Shown in pieces: positions 4,823-6,439 of a DNA stretch of 6,439 bases. Origin of the DNA: Micrococcales bacterium UBA2465. GTDB taxonomy: Bacteria > Actinomycetota > Actinomycetes > Actinomycetales > Microbacteriaceae. How positions within the stretch are numbered: the stretch's first letter is position 1; every line of letters starts with the position of its first letter. The DNA is taken from the NCBI GenBank assembly GCA_002342255.1, contig DDPP01000002.1, positions 3,572 to 10,010 of the forward strand, in the 5' to 3' direction. The position numbers and the translations under genes were made by a program. The notes beneath the pieces were generated by a model. That model was not told the DNA's origin and ran no database searches. It saw only the letters and a list, made by a program, of their open reading frames with translations.

Positions 4823-6439
4823 TTACCAGATAGAAACGCGCTTGCTTGGCTCCAACCACATGGCATCTGCATCAGTCACATCGAATGCGTTATAGAACTC
4901 ATCGAAGTTACGAGCAACCTGGTTGCAGCGAAACTCGCTTGGTGAGTGAGGGTCAGTGGCAAGGCGCTGAATAGCAATCTCATCACGTGACTTACCCCGC
5001 CAAATCAAGCCCCATGACAGGAAGAAGCGCTGAGCACCGGTCAGACCATCAATAACCTCAGGCTCTTTGCCGTCTAGGCTCATCAGGTATGCCTTGTAAG
5101 CAATGGTGATTCCACCAAGGTCACCGATGTTCTCACCAATGGTAAGCGCGCCATTGACTTTGAATTCATCGGAAAGTGCTTCTGGGCTTAGCTCGTTGTA
5201 TTGATCGATTAGACCCTTAGCTCTTTCTTCGAAAGCCTTACGGTCATCTTCGGTCCACCATGAAACTAGCTTTCCATCACCGTCATACTTTGAACCCTGG
5301 TCGTCGAAACCGTGACCGATTTCGTGACCGATAACTCCACCAATTCCACCGAAGTTGATTGCATCATCTGCATCCAAGCTAAAGAATGGAGGCTGCAAGA
5401 TGGCTGCAGGGAAAACGATTTCGTTGAAGCCAGGGTTGTAATAAGCGTTGACAGTTTGTGGAGTCATGAACCACTCGTCACGATCTAGCGGAGCACCAAT
5501 CTTGGCTGCTTCCTTGTCTGCTTGCCATGCCGATGCGCGACGAACGTTACCAACCAGATCGTTTCTGTCGATAACAAGTGTTGAGTAATCCTTCCACTTG
5601 TTTGGGTAACCAATCTTTGGATTGAATTTAGAAAGCTTTACCAAAGCCTTTTGCTTGGTTTCTTCTGTCATCCAATCAAGGTTCTTGATTGACTCTTCAT
5701 AAGCCTTGATCAACCACTTGACTAGTTCATCCATGCGAGCTTTAGCTGCCGGTGGGAAATGCTTCTCAACATAAATCTTTCCAACAGCCTCACCCAAAGT
5801 AGATTCAACTAGTTGAACACCGCGCTTCCAACGAGCACGCATCTCTGGTTGACCGGTAAGGGTCTTGCCGTAGAAATCAAAACGAGTGTTAACAAAGTCA
5901 TCGCTTAGGTATGGAGCGGTTGAGTTAATGACCTGCCACTTCAACCAGAGCTTGATGCTCTCTAGGTTGTCTGCGTTGAAAACATCTTTGATTCCTTCAA
6001 AGAATGAAGGCATCATCACAACGGTTTCGAAAAGAACTTTGCTATCAAACTTCATTCCGTTTAGGTATGCAGCCCAATCGAAAGTTGGCATCATTTCATT
6101 TAGTTCATCAAAAGATCTTAGGTTGTATGTCTTCTCTGCATCACGAGAATCAACTACATTCCAGTGGTGCTTAGACAGAGCAGTTTCGAAAGCCAAGATC
6201 TTCTTTGCATCTGCATCAGCATCTGCAGCTGACCAACCAGATAGTTCCAACATCTTTGAGATGTATGGAACATATGCGTCACGGAATGCAGCATATTTCT
6301 CATCGTGGTAGTAAGACTCGTCTGGTAGACCTAGTCCACCGTGATACATGTTTACCAAGTAACGCTCAGGGTTACCTGGATCGTTGTTCACATAGAAACC
6401 AAATAGGCCGGAGCAACCACCGCGCTCTAGTTCACCCAT
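4823..6439 (-). CDS. pepO: M13 family zinc metallopeptidase (PepO/neprilysin type), N-terminus cut by window edge
   Basis: Zinc endopeptidase that cleaves oligopeptides. The visible 538 residues end in the family's conserved MWLEPSKRVSIW. Numbering from the right edge: substrate-binding NAYY (331-334, matching the NAFY of neprilysin), zinc motif HEIGH (372-376, with E373 catalytic), third zinc ligand E436 in ENIGD with D440 behind it, and H498 and R504 in DPHSPSEFR, matching the neprilysin transition-state histidine and substrate-binding arginine. All catalytic residues are present, so it should be active. The family is usually about 640-700 residues, so roughly 100-150 N-terminal residues are missing; the ATG at 6439 is probably internal, because the sequence there (RGGCSGLFGFYVNNDPGNPERY) is already within the conserved N-terminal lobe. 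Presence of a signal peptide cannot be judged. The thioesterase gene follows after 3 bases, so the two are probably co-transcribed. Confidence 0.95.
   Translation of the reverse strand: MGELERGGCSGLFGFYVNNDPGNPERYLVNMYHGGLGLPDESYYHDEKYAAFRDAYVPYISKMLELSGWSAADADADAKKILAFETALSKHHWNVVDSRDAEKTYNLRSFDELNEMMPTFDWAAYLNGMKFDSKVLFETVVMMPSFFEGIKDVFNADNLESIKLWLKWQVINSTAPYLSDDFVNTRFDFYGKTLTGQPEMRARWKRGVQLVESTLGEAVGKIYVEKHFPPAAKARMDELVKWLIKAYEESIKNLDWMTEETKQKALVKLSKFNPKIGYPNKWKDYSTLVIDRNDLVGNVRRASAWQADKEAAKIGAPLDRDEWFMTPQTVNAYYNPGFNEIVFPAAILQPPFFSLDADDAINFGGIGGVIGHEIGHGFDDQGSKYDGDGKLVSWWTEDDRKAFEERAKGLIDQYNELSPEALSDEFKVNGALTIGENIGDLGGITIAYKAYLMSLDGKEPEVIDGLTGAQRFFLSWGLIWRGKSRDEIAIQRLATDPHSPSEFRCNQVARNFDEFYNAFDVTDADAMWLEPSKRVSIW

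Noticed and set aside
5886..6311. 141-codon open frame on the plus strand
   Set aside because: Antisense to the M13 peptidase gene; its composition is explained by the reverse complement of conserved peptidase codons.
6437..6439. ATG at the right edge as the true peptidase start
   Set aside because: The protein would lack the first part of the M13 N-terminal lobe, and conserved sequence already begins there; the gene most likely continues beyond the window.

Overview
The window looks like chromosomal DNA from a Gram-positive actinobacterium, probably a moderate-GC, small-genome member of the Microbacteriaceae such as the freshwater Luna-type lineages. This rests on the remembered resemblance of PutA, the hotdog thioesterase, the M13 peptidase and the reductase/FMN-binding/ApbE trio to actinobacterial homologues, on very tight gene packing, and on a GC content that by eye is in the mid-40s percent. 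Genus-level placement is inference. No RNA genes, insertion sequences, CRISPR arrays or phage genes were seen.

Layout. (1) Positions 1-1418, minus strand: the N-terminal proline dehydrogenase part of PutA; the aldehyde dehydrogenase half is beyond the left edge. (2) Positions 1419-1551: a 133-base divergent control region with an inverted repeat and a direct heptamer repeat. (3) Positions 1552-4282, plus strand: three overlapping genes forming one transcription unit. They encode a six-helix heme/FAD/NAD(P)H transmembrane reductase, an exported or membrane-anchored FMN-binding protein with a Ser/Thr/Pro-rich linker, and an ApbE-type FAD:protein FMN transferase. (4) Positions 4265-6439, minus strand: a hotdog-fold acyl-CoA thioesterase, preceded 3 bases upstream by an M13 (PepO/neprilysin-type) zinc metallopeptidase whose N-terminus is beyond the right edge. 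The thioesterase gene and apbE converge and overlap by 18 bases. There is no gene-free stretch longer than 133 bases.

How the genes work together. The central trio forms a coherent electron-export module. The reductase would take electrons from cytoplasmic NAD(P)H through FAD and two membrane hemes to the outer face. The FMN-binding protein, flavinylated on the threonine of its SGAT motif by ApbE, would carry them onward outside the membrane. The terminal acceptor (ferric iron, a quinone, oxygen or a partner enzyme) cannot be read from the sequence. Flavinylated extracytosolic electron-transfer modules of this type are known in Gram-positive bacteria, so the module is not new in principle. 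Points worth attention are the NOX-like histidine spacing, the altered spacing before SGAT, and an ApbE without a signal peptide serving an exported target. PutA (proline to glutamate), the peptidase and the thioesterase look like ordinary metabolic neighbours with no evident tie to the trio.
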